Assembly: GCA_022826725.1 (NCBI GenBank)
Contig: JAJDUF010000016.1
Coordinates: 496,001 to 560,000, forward strand
Source: Chloroflexota bacterium
GTDB taxonomy: Bacteria > Chloroflexota > UBA11872 > UBA12225 > JAJDUF01
Length of the DNA stretch: 64,000 bases
Direction of reading: 5' to 3'
Part shown: positions 57,130 to 64,000 of the stretch, in pieces
How positions within the stretch are numbered: the first letter of the stretch is position 1
Layout of the letters: the number at the start of each line of letters is the position of its first letter
The notes under the pieces: generated by a model
Told to the model about the DNA's origin: nothing
Database searches by the model: none
The model's input: the letters and a program-made list of their open reading frames with translations, nothing else
Made by a program: the position numbers and the translations under genes

Positions 57130-57300
57130 AGCGACGGCCCCCCTATGGTCCCCCCGTCCCGACGGGGGGACGTGGATTCCCACGTTCGTGGGAATGATGG
57201 GTGCTTGGGCGCGATGAATCGCGCCCCTACGTAAAAACCCTACCCTTGTCAGGAGGGATAGTGTAGTTCCCTCCCCCGTCGGGACGGGGGAGGGCTAGGG
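57130..57300. repeat. Family D, A and C-variant mosaic plus a terminator-like element
   Basis: D (CCCCCCTATGGTCCCCCC), A (ATTCCCACGTTCGTGGGAAT), a C variant (GGGCGCGATGAATCGCGCCC), then TAAAAACCCTACCCTTGTC and an inverted CCCTCCCCCGTCGGGACGGG hairpin. No gene is visible from 57109 to 57338. Confidence 0.75.
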
Positions 57301-57338
57301 AGGGGGCCAGGCCATGACTCCTCTGGAGGAGACGGCTT

Positions 57339-58304
57339 ATGTTCGTTGACGTGCTGATGCTGGTGGCTGGGATTGCGGTGCTGACGGGCGGCGGGCAGCT
57401 CTTCGTGACCGGCTCGGCGCGGCTGGCACAGGCGCTCGGCATCTCGCCTATCGTGGTCGGCGTCATCGTGATCGGCTTCGGCACCTCCGCGCCAGAGATG
57501 GTCGCGAGCGTGCTGGCGGCCGCGCAGGGGCGCTCCGGGGTGGCCTTCGGCAACCTGGTCGGGAGCAATATCTCCAATATCGGGCTGGTGCTGGGCGCGG
57601 CGGCGATGGTGCAGCCGGCCATCGTCAACGTGACCATCGTGCGGCGGGAGGCGCTGATCTCGACGGTCGCGGCGCTGCTCTTCATCGGCCTGGCGTTGAA
57701 CGGGAGTCTCGATGCGCTTGAAGGTGGCGTGCTCCTGGTGGTCTTCATCGTGGCGATGGGCTGGCTGCTGTGGCTGGCGTTGCGGGAGCGGCAGGACACG
57801 GCCATCATGGCCGAGGAGGTGGAGGGGCTGGTCGGCACGCAAACCGGTTCCGGCGCCAAGCTGCGCGAAGGGCTGCGGGCGCTCGTTGGGCTGGGTCTCG
57901 TGTTGCTCGGCGCCGAGCTGACGGTGCGGGGGGCGGTGTCGCTGGCGCTGGCGGCCGGGGTGGACGAGGGTTTCGTCGGCCTGACCGTCGTGGGGATCGG
58001 CACGTCGCTGCCCGAACTGGTGACGGGGATCATCGCGGCCGTGCGCCGGGAAACGGACCTGGTCGTCGGCAACGTCCTCGGCTCGAACGTCTTCAACCTG
58101 CTCTTGATCGGCGGCACGGTCGGCTTGATAACGAGCGATCCGCTGCCGGCGGCGGTGGTGAGTCCGGGCTTGCCGGTGCTGGCTATCGGTAGCCTGGGGC
58201 TGCTGCTCTTCCTGCGGATCGGCTTCAAGCTCCGGCGCCTGGAAGCCGGGCTGCTGCTCGGGGGGTACGCCGTCTACATCGGCCTGCTCGGTCTTCAGCT
58301 TTGA
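57339..58304 (+). CDS. Calcium/sodium antiporter (CaCA family, YrbG-like)
   Basis: A 321-aa membrane protein with ten or so helices in two inverted halves. The alpha repeats are VVGVIVIGFGTSAPEMVASV with GNLVGSNISNIGLVLG, and GLTVVGIGTSLPELVTGI with GNVLGSNVFNLLLIGG; the paired GTS(A/L)PE and GSN motifs form the ion sites of the Na+/Ca2+ exchanger family. It likely moves Ca2+ out against Na+ or H+. ATG 57339 is preceded by GGAGG at moderate distance. The gene converges on the ROK kinase gene with 16 nt between stops. Confidence 0.93.
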   Translation: MFVDVLMLVAGIAVLTGGGQLFVTGSARLAQALGISPIVVGVIVIGFGTSAPEMVASVLAAAQGRSGVAFGNLVGSNISNIGLVLGAAAMVQPAIVNVTIVRREALISTVAALLFIGLALNGSLDALEGGVLLVVFIVAMGWLLWLALRERQDTAIMAEEVEGLVGTQTGSGAKLREGLRALVGLGLVLLGAELTVRGAVSLALAAGVDEGFVGLTVVGIGTSLPELVTGIIAAVRRETDLVVGNVLGSNVFNLLLIGGTVGLITSDPLPAAVVSPGLPVLAIGSLGLLLFLRIGFKLRRLEAGLLLGGYAVYIGLLGLQL

Positions 58305-58320
58305 GCGCGCCGGCGGGCCG

Positions 58321-59235
58321 TCACGCGGAACCGGCGGCCGACATCGCCAGCGCAAAGGCGCCGGCCAATCCGGCCTCGTCGCCAAAGTGCGGTTTCACGA
58401 CGTAGCTGCTCACGTCCGCATCCACCTGCGGCCGCACGATATAGGAGCGGAGCTGGTCCCGCAACGCAGCGTGGATACGGGGGAGCAGATGCGCCTGTTG
58501 CAGCACGCCACCGCCGAGCACAATCCGTTGCGGCGAGAGCACGAGGATGTGCTGCGCCAGGCCGGCGGCCAGATAGTGCGCCTCAAGCTCCCAGACCGGG
58601 TCATCGGGCGCGAGATCGTCCGCCGGCCGGCCCGCGCGGGCGGCGAGCGCCCCGCCGGCGGCCATCCCTTCCATACAGTCGCCGTGGAAGGGGCAAATAC
58701 CGGCAAACTCGTCGCGGTTGCCGGCGGCATCGCGGGCACGGGGGACGGCGATGTGGCCCATTTCGGGGTGGAGCAGGCCATGGAGCGGCGCACCGCCGAT
58801 GACGACTCCGCCGCCGATGCCGGTACCCACCGTGACGTAGAGCGCCGGATCGTAGCCTTGCGCGGCGCCCCAGCGGTATTCGGCGAGGGCAGCGCCGTTG
58901 ACATCGGTATCCACGGCTACGGGCAGGTCCAGCCCGGCCGTGATCGTGGCGACGACCGGCGCGCCGCTCCAGCCCGGCTTTGGTGTTGGCAGCATGTACC
59001 CGTAGCGCGGCGATTGGCGGTCCAACTCAATCGGCCCAAAGGTGGCGATGCCAATGGCCGTGAGTGGCTGCCCCACCTGCGCGGCGGCATCGAGCAGGAA
59101 CCGGCGTACCCGGGGCAGGGTCTCCGCGGGTGTGGTCGTCGGGATGCGCGCGGTGGCGAGGCGGTCGGACGGGCCGCCGCCTACCGCGCAGACAAACTTC
59201 GTGCCGCCGCCTTCTACCGCCCCATACAGTGCCAT
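58321..59235 (-). CDS. ROK family sugar kinase (fructokinase-like)
   Basis: A 304-aa ROK protein: YGAVEGGGTKFVCAVGGG (phosphate loop), GIATFGPIELDRQSPRYGYM, VDTDVNGAALAEYRWGAAQG (catalytic Asp in DVNGAA), VGTGIGGGVV, and the zinc motif GHIAVPR...CPFHGDCMEG. The PxYG and C-P-F-H-x-x-C pattern fits the fructokinase branch. No helix-turn-helix is attached, so it is a kinase and not a NagC-type repressor. With the mannose-phosphate gene next door it may feed GDP-sugar synthesis; this link is inferred. Confidence 0.9.
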   Translation of the reverse strand: MALYGAVEGGGTKFVCAVGGGPSDRLATARIPTTTPAETLPRVRRFLLDAAAQVGQPLTAIGIATFGPIELDRQSPRYGYMLPTPKPGWSGAPVVATITAGLDLPVAVDTDVNGAALAEYRWGAAQGYDPALYVTVGTGIGGGVVIGGAPLHGLLHPEMGHIAVPRARDAAGNRDEFAGICPFHGDCMEGMAAGGALAARAGRPADDLAPDDPVWELEAHYLAAGLAQHILVLSPQRIVLGGGVLQQAHLLPRIHAALRDQLRSYIVRPQVDADVSSYVVKPHFGDEAGLAGAFALAMSAAGSA

Positions 59236-59269
59236 CGTTCACCTCGCACCCCGCAAGGTATCATGTCAG

Positions 59270-59320
59270 GGGAGGAGCTATCAGCGATCAGCCGTTAGCC
59301 GTTAGCTTGAAACGGTGGCG
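59270..59320. repeat. Family I repeat words
   Basis: GAGCTATCAGCGATCAGC then CGTTAGCCGTTAGC. The same words occur at 23800 and 45625. It lies between divergent genes. Confidence 0.55.
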
Positions 59321-59389
59321 GGAGCGGACCATGGGCCGATTGCTGACCGCTGAGGGTTGTCTGCTCCCCCGTCGCGCAGAGGAGCGTGA

Positions 59390-60493
59390 ATGTCTAGGGA
59401 ACTCGACCATTCCTATGCCGTCATCTTGGCCGGGGGGCAAGGCACGCGGCTCTGGCCGTTGTCGCGTGCCAGCCGGCCAAAGCAGCTACTGCCGATCATC
59501 GGTGACGATAGCCTGCTGGCTCAGACGGTGGCGCGCTTGGACGGACTGGTGCCGCCGGAGCGCATCTACATCGTCACCGCGGCGGAGCATGCCGCGGAGG
59601 CTGGCGCCCAGCTACCGACGCTGCCCGCCGGCAACATCTTGGCCGAGCCGCAGCCCCGGAATACGGCCGCGGCGGTGGGTTTGGCGACGGGGGTGATCGC
59701 GGCCCACGATCCGCAGGCGACGGTCATCTCGCTGCACGCGGACCATGCGATCCAAAACCCCGATGCCTTCCGGCGGGTCTTGCGGACGGCGCTGCTGGCG
59801 GCGCAACGCGGTGACTACCTGGTCACCATCGGCATCCAGCCGGCCGGACCGGCGACCGGATACGGGTATATCCACCGCGAGCAGCGGGCGTTCAGCGTGG
59901 ACGGGGCCGCCGTGTACGCGGTGGAGCGGTTTGTCGAGAAGCCCGACGCGGCCACGGCGCGGCGGTTCGTGGAATCGGGAGAGTACTTCTGGAATGCCGG
60001 CTATTTCGGGTTTCAGGCCCGCCACTTTCTGACTGCGCTCCGTAGCTATATGCCGGCGTTGGCGCGCGGTGTCGAGGTCATCCAGAGCGCGTGGGGCACG
60101 GCGCAGCAGGACGCGACGCTGGCGGCCGTCTACGCCGAGCTGGAGCCGATTGCGATTGATACCGGCGTGTTCGAGCAGGCAACCAACGTGCTGATGGTGG
60201 CGGGGGAGTTTTCCTGGAGCGACGTGGGCGATTGGGCGGCGATCCAAGAGATTACGCCGGCGACCGAGGGCAGCAACACGGTGATCGGCAGCGGCGCGGG
60301 CCGCCATATCGCGGTGGCTACCGAAGGTTGTTTGATCCGCACCGGGGACCGGCTCGTTGCCACGATAGGCGTGGACGATCTGGTCATCGTGGATGCCGGT
60401 GACGCGCTGCTGGTGTGTCACCGCGACCGCACGCAGGACGTGCGCGAGGTCGTCGAGCAGCTGAAGCGCGAGGGGGGCGATGCTTATTTGTAG
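59390..60493 (+). CDS. manC: Mannose-1-phosphate guanylyltransferase
   Basis: It makes GDP-mannose from mannose-1-phosphate and GTP. The pyrophosphorylase signature is VILAGGQGTRLWPLSRASRP, followed by QLLPIIGDDSLLAQT, EPQPRNTAAAVGLAT, the FVEKPDAATA strand and FWNAGYFGFQ. At 367 aa it is the single-domain type with no isomerase part. ATG 59390 has GGAG a few bases upstream. GDP-mannose would supply the envelope glycan genes elsewhere in the window. Confidence 0.93.
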   Translation: MSRELDHSYAVILAGGQGTRLWPLSRASRPKQLLPIIGDDSLLAQTVARLDGLVPPERIYIVTAAEHAAEAGAQLPTLPAGNILAEPQPRNTAAAVGLATGVIAAHDPQATVISLHADHAIQNPDAFRRVLRTALLAAQRGDYLVTIGIQPAGPATGYGYIHREQRAFSVDGAAVYAVERFVEKPDAATARRFVESGEYFWNAGYFGFQARHFLTALRSYMPALARGVEVIQSAWGTAQQDATLAAVYAELEPIAIDTGVFEQATNVLMVAGEFSWSDVGDWAAIQEITPATEGSNTVIGSGAGRHIAVATEGCLIRTGDRLVATIGVDDLVIVDAGDALLVCHRDRTQDVREVVEQLKREGGDAYL

Positions 60494-60499
60494 GGCGGG

Positions 60500-60555
60500 T
60501 GGGGCGGGACTCACCCCCTGGCCCCCTCTCCACATATGTGGAGAGGGGGAGTCTG
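60500..60555. repeat. Family B repeat
   Basis: CTCACCCCCTGGCCCCCTCT, CCACATATGTGGAGAGGGGG: a full B hairpin, with an internal CACATATGTG palindrome, between manC and the dehalogenase gene. Confidence 0.8.
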
Positions 60556-60600
60556 TCGGAGGCAGGCAAGCATGAGGTCCATGCCCCAGGGTGAGCGACT

Positions 60601-61299
60601 ATGAGCGAGAGGGCCGGTAGTTTCAATCTCGGTGCCTTGGCCTTCGATGCCTACGGCACCTTGTTCGACGTGCATTCGGTCCTTGCCGCATGCGAGGCGG
60701 CTTTTCCGTCGCGCGGCGAGGCGGTGAGCCGGCTGTGGCGGGACAAGCAGTTGGAATACAGCTGGCTCCTCAGCCTGATGGACCGGTATGAGAACTTCTG
60801 GACGGTGACCGAAAAGGCGCTGCGCTACGCTTGTCAACGGCTGGGGTTGTCCTGCGATCCGGCGACGCACACGCGCATGCTGGAGAGCTACTACCGGCTG
60901 GCGGCGTATCCCGAGGTGCCGGCCGCGCTCGCTCGCCTGGCAGTCAAGCGCAGGCTGGTGATCCTCTCCAACGGGACGCCGCAGATGCTCGCGGCAGTGA
61001 CGCGGGCTGCGGGGCTGACCGCGGTGTTCGACGAGCTTATCAGCGTCGAGGCGGTGGGTATCTATAAGCCCAGTCCGCGCGTGTACGCTCTGCTGCCGCA
61101 GCGACTGGGGATGCCGGCAGAGAGGATTGGATTCGTCTCGTCCAACGCCTTCGACATCACGGGCGCGAAAGCGTTCGGCCTGCGAACGTTCTGGGTCAAC
61201 CGCCAAGACGCCACGCCGGACGGCTTGGGCTACCCGCCCGACATAGTCGTGCGTACCCTGGCGGAACTGGCGGACCGGCTGGCTGCGGCGCGGACATAG
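60601..61299 (+). CDS. Haloacid dehalogenase type II (L-2-haloacid dehalogenase-like)
   Basis: A 232-aa HAD protein. The nucleophile Asp lies in LAFDAYGTLFDVHSV, followed by VILSNGTPQMLAAV (motif II), YKPSPRVYAL (motif III Lys) and VSSNAFDITGAKAFGLRTFW (motif IV), all of the form seen in L-2-haloacid dehalogenases. Such enzymes hydrolyse 2-haloacids to 2-hydroxyacids; dehalogenation of environmental or endogenous substrates is likely but unproven. Its last 14 codons are also present as a second copy near 62280. Confidence 0.9.
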   Translation: MSERAGSFNLGALAFDAYGTLFDVHSVLAACEAAFPSRGEAVSRLWRDKQLEYSWLLSLMDRYENFWTVTEKALRYACQRLGLSCDPATHTRMLESYYRLAAYPEVPAALARLAVKRRLVILSNGTPQMLAAVTRAAGLTAVFDELISVEAVGIYKPSPRVYALLPQRLGMPAERIGFVSSNAFDITGAKAFGLRTFWVNRQDATPDGLGYPPDIVVRTLAELADRLAAART

Positions 61300-61320
61300 G
61301 CTGGTGCAGCGTCGCGTCGC
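61258..61320 (+). repeat. 63-bp direct repeat, left copy
   Basis: The last 42 nt of the dehalogenase gene plus 21 nt downstream. 58 of 63 positions match the right copy at 62280-62342. The pair brackets the Phd/PIN cassette. A 16-nt block, GCACGTGCTCGCGCAG, follows soon after each copy (61325 and 62370). Confidence 0.85.
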
Positions 61321-61454
61321 GGTGGCACGTGCTCGCGCAGTGTACCCGTGTTAGACTGCTCTACCAGGCCTGTGCCCAAACCATATTTCGTATTGCGTTG
61401 CCAGTGCCATACGCTGTAGGCCCGGATACGGAGAGACTGGACAGGAGGCAGAGC

Positions 61455-61787
61455 ATGTCCAAGCAATCGCTGCCGCTCCAAACGGTCTCGGCCGCCGAGG
61501 CGAGGCACGAGTTCACCGAGCTCCTAGGGCAAATCAAGCGGCATGGGGGGCGTGTGCTGGTGGAAGAGCGCGGCGTCCCGGTAGCCGCGATTATCTCGGC
61601 CCAAGACCTGGTGCAACTGAACCGGTTGGAGCAGGAACGGGAACAGGACTTCGACATCCTCGATGAGATTGGTAGCGCCTTCGCTGACGTACCGGCAGAA
61701 GCAATCGAGCGCGAGGTCGCCAAGGCGGTAGCCGATGTCCGCCGGGAGTATCGTCAGCAGACCGGCGATAGCACGAATTCGCTGTGA
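61455..61787 (+). CDS. Phd/YefM-type antitoxin
   Basis: A 110-aa antitoxin: the N-terminal DNA-binding fold reads TVSAAEARHEFTELLGQIKR, HGGRVLVEERGVPVAAIIS, AQDLVQLNRLEQE, all typical of Phd/YefM. The acidic C-terminal tail (EQDFDILDEIGSAFADVP) should bind the toxin. AGGAGG 6 nt before ATG 61455 makes the start sure. Its TGA overlaps the toxin GTG by 4 nt (GTGA). Autoregulation is expected from the family. Confidence 0.88.
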   Translation: MSKQSLPLQTVSAAEARHEFTELLGQIKRHGGRVLVEERGVPVAAIISAQDLVQLNRLEQEREQDFDILDEIGSAFADVPAEAIEREVAKAVADVRREYRQQTGDSTNSL

Positions 61788-62212
61788 TTGCGGCGGTGCT
61801 AGACACCAACGTGCTGGCGTCGGGCATCGTAGGGTTTCGCAATCCTGCCAGTGTGCCCGGCCAACTGTTGCGTGCGTGGAGGCAAAGCCGCTTCGAGCTT
61901 ATCGTTTCCGGGCCGATCCTCACCGAACTCTCCCGTACCTTGGCCAAACGCTACTTCCGTCGCCGCCTCACCGCACAACAACTCAGACGCACACATCGCC
62001 TGCTACGCCGCCGTGCTGTGCCGGTACGTATCACCTCGGTAGTCACTGGCGTTGCTACACAGCGGGAAGACGACCTGATCCTCTCGACTGCCGTCTCGGC
62101 ACAGGCCGGATACCTCGTGACCGGCGACCACCAACTGCGATCCCTGTGCTCATACGGCGACACTACGATTCTCAATCCCCGTGAGTTCCTGGATGTGCTG
62201 GCAGAGGCGTGA
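61784..62212 (+). CDS. PIN-domain toxin (putative toxin, PIN family)
   Basis: A 142-aa PIN protein of the type named putative toxin-antitoxin toxin component. It begins IAAVLDTNVLASGIVG with the first Asp, and has IVSGPILTELSRTLAKRYF (Glu), TQREDDLILSTAVSAQAG (Asp pair) and YLVTGDHQLRSL (Asp). GTG 61784 overlaps the antitoxin stop. It is not closely similar to the PIN toxin at 51592, so the two pairs are independent. Confidence 0.88.
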   Translation: MIAAVLDTNVLASGIVGFRNPASVPGQLLRAWRQSRFELIVSGPILTELSRTLAKRYFRRRLTAQQLRRTHRLLRRRAVPVRITSVVTGVATQREDDLILSTAVSAQAGYLVTGDHQLRSLCSYGDTTILNPREFLDVLAEA

Positions 62213-62279
62213 CTCCGGTACGGAACCGTGGTCCGGTCTACGCGGGCTACAGCGGTAGGTTTGATTGGGGCACCAGTTG

Positions 62280-62342
62280 CTGGCGGAACTGGCGGACCGG
62301 TTGGCTGCGGAGCGGGCGTAGGCTGGTGCAGCGTCACGTCGC
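62280..62342 (+). repeat. 63-bp direct repeat, right copy
   Basis: A second copy of the dehalogenase 3' end, here a fragment without its gene, lying between the PIN toxin and the 3' end of brnA. It is 1,022 bp from the left copy. Confidence 0.85.
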
Positions 62343-62349
62343 TACTGGG

Positions 62350-62634
62350 TTACTGCGCTTCCATGCGCTGCACGTGCTCGCGCAGCGCACGGTTGATGTC
62401 CGTCTGGTAGCCGCGGCCGTCCGGTGCATGTGTCTTGAACCACGCGACGACATCGGCATCCAAGCGCAGGGTGATCTGCTGCTTCACGGGCCGGTAGAAC
62501 ACGCCTCGCCTGGCATCCGACCAATCGAGAAGCTCCGGAACGTCAGTTGTGTTGATCTCGTCATCGGACAGTGCTTCGAGCGCCGCAAGCTCTGCTCTCT
62601 GATCGCCAGTCAACTTAGAAATCTCCTTCTTCAT
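62350..62634 (-). CDS. brnA: BrnA-type antitoxin
   Basis: A 94-aa protein: the N-terminal part SKLTGDQRAELAALEALSDD, EINTTDVPELLDWSDARRGV, then FYRPVKQQITLRLDADVVAW, FKTHAPDGRGYQTDINRALR, a ribbon-helix-helix typical of BrnA (CopG-like, with KxxITLRLDxDV). BrnA binds BrnT and represses its own promoter. ATG 62634 has AGGAGG 4 nt upstream. It overlaps brnT by 20 nt. Toxin-first order is normal for brnTA. Confidence 0.9.
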   Translation of the reverse strand: MKKEISKLTGDQRAELAALEALSDDEINTTDVPELLDWSDARRGVFYRPVKQQITLRLDADVVAWFKTHAPDGRGYQTDINRALREHVQRMEAQ

Positions 62635-62881
62635 AGGCCCTCCTTTCATGCCTGGTCGCTTTCCGGGCGCTGATAATACATCCAACCTGTTCGCGGTGAT
62701 CCAAATCAAATTCGGGACAAGTATGAACCACCATCACAACCACTGAGCCGATCATTCCCATCGTTCGCCAGCGCGGCTCATGCGGATACGGATCGTCGAA
62801 GACGAGCGCGGCAGTCTCAAAACTGAGGCCGTGTGCCCGCCGATTTGCCCGGTTCTTGTCCGGGTCCCACATCCAACGCAA
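62615..62881 (-). CDS. brnT: BrnT-type toxin
   Basis: An 88-aa RelE-fold toxin: WDPDKNRANRRAHGLSFETA, ALVFDDPYPHEPRWRTMG, and the end CIISARKATRHERRAYEEGD, with the family R-K-A-x-x-x-E-R-x-x-Y-E signature. It would cleave RNA and halt growth unless bound by BrnA. TTG 62881 fits the family start (M-R-W-x-W-D); ATG 62872 is an alternative. The middle (VVVMVVHTCPEFDLDHREQV) is a little longer than usual. Confidence 0.88.
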   Translation of the reverse strand: MRWMWDPDKNRANRRAHGLSFETAALVFDDPYPHEPRWRTMGMIGSVVVMVVHTCPEFDLDHREQVGCIISARKATRHERRAYEEGDF

Positions 62882-62898
62882 CGACTTTACCTGTGTGA

Positions 62899-62938
62899 GT
62901 AGCTACGATATTGTAGTTACAACAGGCGGTATCGTCAA
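62899..62938 (-). promoter_or_regulatory. brnTA promoter and candidate operator
   Basis: On the minus strand TTGACG (62938-62933), exactly 17 nt, TACAAT (62915-62910). TTGTA-GT-TACAA (62911-62922) is a perfect inverted repeat over the -10, and GTAGCTAC (62899-62906) is a perfect palindrome just downstream. Known BrnA autoregulation makes these likely operator sites. Confidence 0.75.
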
Positions 62939-63077
62939 GCATTGCCGGCTGGGGACGAAACGACTGTTCCGATGTTTCCTATTGTTTCCAGTGGGCGCCG
63001 GGGATTGGTGGTTGCGCGTATGATTTAGGGGCGAGGGCGGCGCTGCAAGAGGTGGCCGCAACGGAGTGGAGGGAAGC

Positions 63078-64000
63078 ATGGCGATTCCGGGGTACGGAGG
63101 AGCAAAGAAGGTACTGCACATCGGACTGGACGGCATGAACCTGCCGCTGCTGCAACGCTTTGCGGCCGAAGGATGTCTACCGACGTTCTCGGCGCTGATG
63201 GCGCGCGGCTCGACCAACCGCTTGCTGTGCGCGATCCCGGCGTGGACACCGACGAACTGGGCGACGATGATGACCGGGGTGCCGGCCGGTACGCATGGTC
63301 TGGCCGGGTGGAGTGTGCGGGAAAAGACGGCCCCGTGGTCGGCGCCGCGGCTCGACTCGTGGCAGTCGGAGGCGATGACCGCCGAGACGATCTGGGAAGT
63401 GGCGGATCAGGCCGGGCAGCGCGTGCTCGTGACGTTCTACCCGTCGGGGGTGTGGCCGAGCCGTATGGAGCACGGCTACGTCGTGGCACCCGGCTTCCAC
63501 GACTCCGCGCTGCCGACCGCGCCGCCGGTGCAGTTCTACTGCACGCCGCGCGCCGCGGCCGGGGGCACGGGCGAGGACACAGCCGGCATGGGCGGGCGGA
63601 GCGGGGCGACGACCGATCTGGCCGAGGAGGGCGCGCCGCCCGGTAGCTCGACGGTGCGGCTCGGACCGGCTGATGAGCAAGGGTGGCGGCACGCGCCGGC
63701 CGGCGCGCTCGCCGCGCGCTGTCCGCTGCCGCTGCACGATGGCAGCGAGGACGCGCTGTATCTCCTGGTCGAGCGGCGCGACGACGGGGGCCTGGGCCGC
63801 AGCGCGATCTACCGCAGCGCCGATGCGTCCCAACCGCCGTTGGCCGAACTGACTCTAGGCGAGTGGTCGGCGTTTGGTAGTTCCAACTGGGGCAGCGGCG
63901 CCGCGGCTCGCGCCGGCTCGATCCGGTGCCATCTGCTTGCCGTGGACCACGAGCAGCCGACCGTCCGGTTCGTTACGTCGCAGGTCTACAGCACGCAAGG
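63078..64000 (+). CDS. Alkaline-phosphatase superfamily phosphodiesterase, 3' end outside window
   Basis: The frame opens at ATG 63078, after GGAGGG, and stays open to the right edge (307 codons seen). It starts KKVLHIGLDGMNLPLLQRFA, with a metal Asp18, then CAIPAWTPTNWATMMTGVPA with the likely nucleophile Thr57, and GTHGLAGWSVREK. These are hallmarks of type I nucleotide phosphodiesterase/phosphatases. A family-typical variable section follows from about residue 155 (Gly/Pro-rich). The substrate may be a nucleotide, phosphoglycolipid or similar; it cannot be told without the second half. Confidence 0.85.
   Translation, partial: MAIPGYGGAKKVLHIGLDGMNLPLLQRFAAEGCLPTFSALMARGSTNRLLCAIPAWTPTNWATMMTGVPAGTHGLAGWSVREKTAPWSAPRLDSWQSEAMTAETIWEVADQAGQRVLVTFYPSGVWPSRMEHGYVVAPGFHDSALPTAPPVQFYCTPRAAAGGTGEDTAGMGGRSGATTDLAEEGAPPGSSTVRLGPADEQGWRHAPAGALAARCPLPLHDGSEDALYLLVERRDDGGLGRSAIYRSADASQPPLAELTLGEWSAFGSSNWGSGAAARAGSIRCHLLAVDHEQPTVRFVTSQVYSTQ

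Noticed and set aside
62882-63077. A sigma-70 promoter for the phosphodiesterase gene
   Set aside because: TATGAT at 63019 is a fair -10, but no -35 hexamer lies at 16-19 nt. Not called.

Overview
The window is GC-rich bacterial chromosome, with long uninterrupted reading frames in G/C-ending codons and several GTG or TTG starts. Gene content fits a Chloroflexota-type bacterium, perhaps near the Thermomicrobia: futalosine-route menaquinone genes, an F420-linked reductase (npdG), DUF3048 and PAC2 proteins, and an UPF0104/AglD2-type membrane protein. This placement is inferred from gene content and was not tested by phylogeny. No rRNA, CRISPR array or complete insertion sequence is visible.

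Layout. 0-5 kb: end of an M23 peptidase, DUF3048 protein, two tRNA-Ser genes with a promoter and terminator, dprA, argJ. 5-6.5 kb: ftsA with a good promoter but no ftsZ. 6.6-11.5 kb: a leftward run of two methyltransferases, a GT39-type glycosyltransferase and a flippase-like protein, probably for envelope glycans. 11.5 kb: a selenocysteine tRNA. 11.7-18.3 kb: a lipoprotein with a degenerate nuclease domain, then a menaquinone cluster (mqnE, mqnA, a radical-SAM-like protein without its cluster cysteines, an amidohydrolase). 18.4-31.6 kb: tandem unknown paralogues, mnmE, an HD protein, a nucleotidyltransferase-like protein, hyuB-hyuA, a membrane protein, a PEP-utilizing swivel protein. 32-41.7 kb: aldehyde dehydrogenase, recF, PAC2, npdG, an XRE regulator and a two-gene ABC exporter. 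41.7-57.1 kb is accessory in character: an MmeI-like restriction-modification enzyme, pentapeptide protein, amidase, nucleotide-sugar dehydrogenase, SDR, a PIN toxin-antitoxin operon, a truncated ABC permease beside a Fic protein with its own promoter, an M20 peptidase and a gutted HNH remnant. 57.3-64 kb: Ca2+ antiporter, ROK kinase, mannose-1-phosphate guanylyltransferase, haloacid dehalogenase, a Phd/PIN cassette, brnTA, and the start of a phosphodiesterase.

The most unusual property is a dense set of short palindromic repeats (called A to I here) that fill most intergenic gaps, often as mosaics. Family F is exactly 57 nt (19 codons). It occurs four times between genes and, diverged but with length and codon phase kept, twice inside proteins: in hyuA and in the first of the tandem paralogues, where the second paralogue lacks exactly those 57 nt. 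A 26-nt family A copy lies inside the nucleotide-sugar dehydrogenase, and repeats supply the last codons of npdG, an ABC transporter gene and the pentapeptide gene. This resembles the Rickettsia palindromic elements and is the strongest candidate here for an undescribed system.
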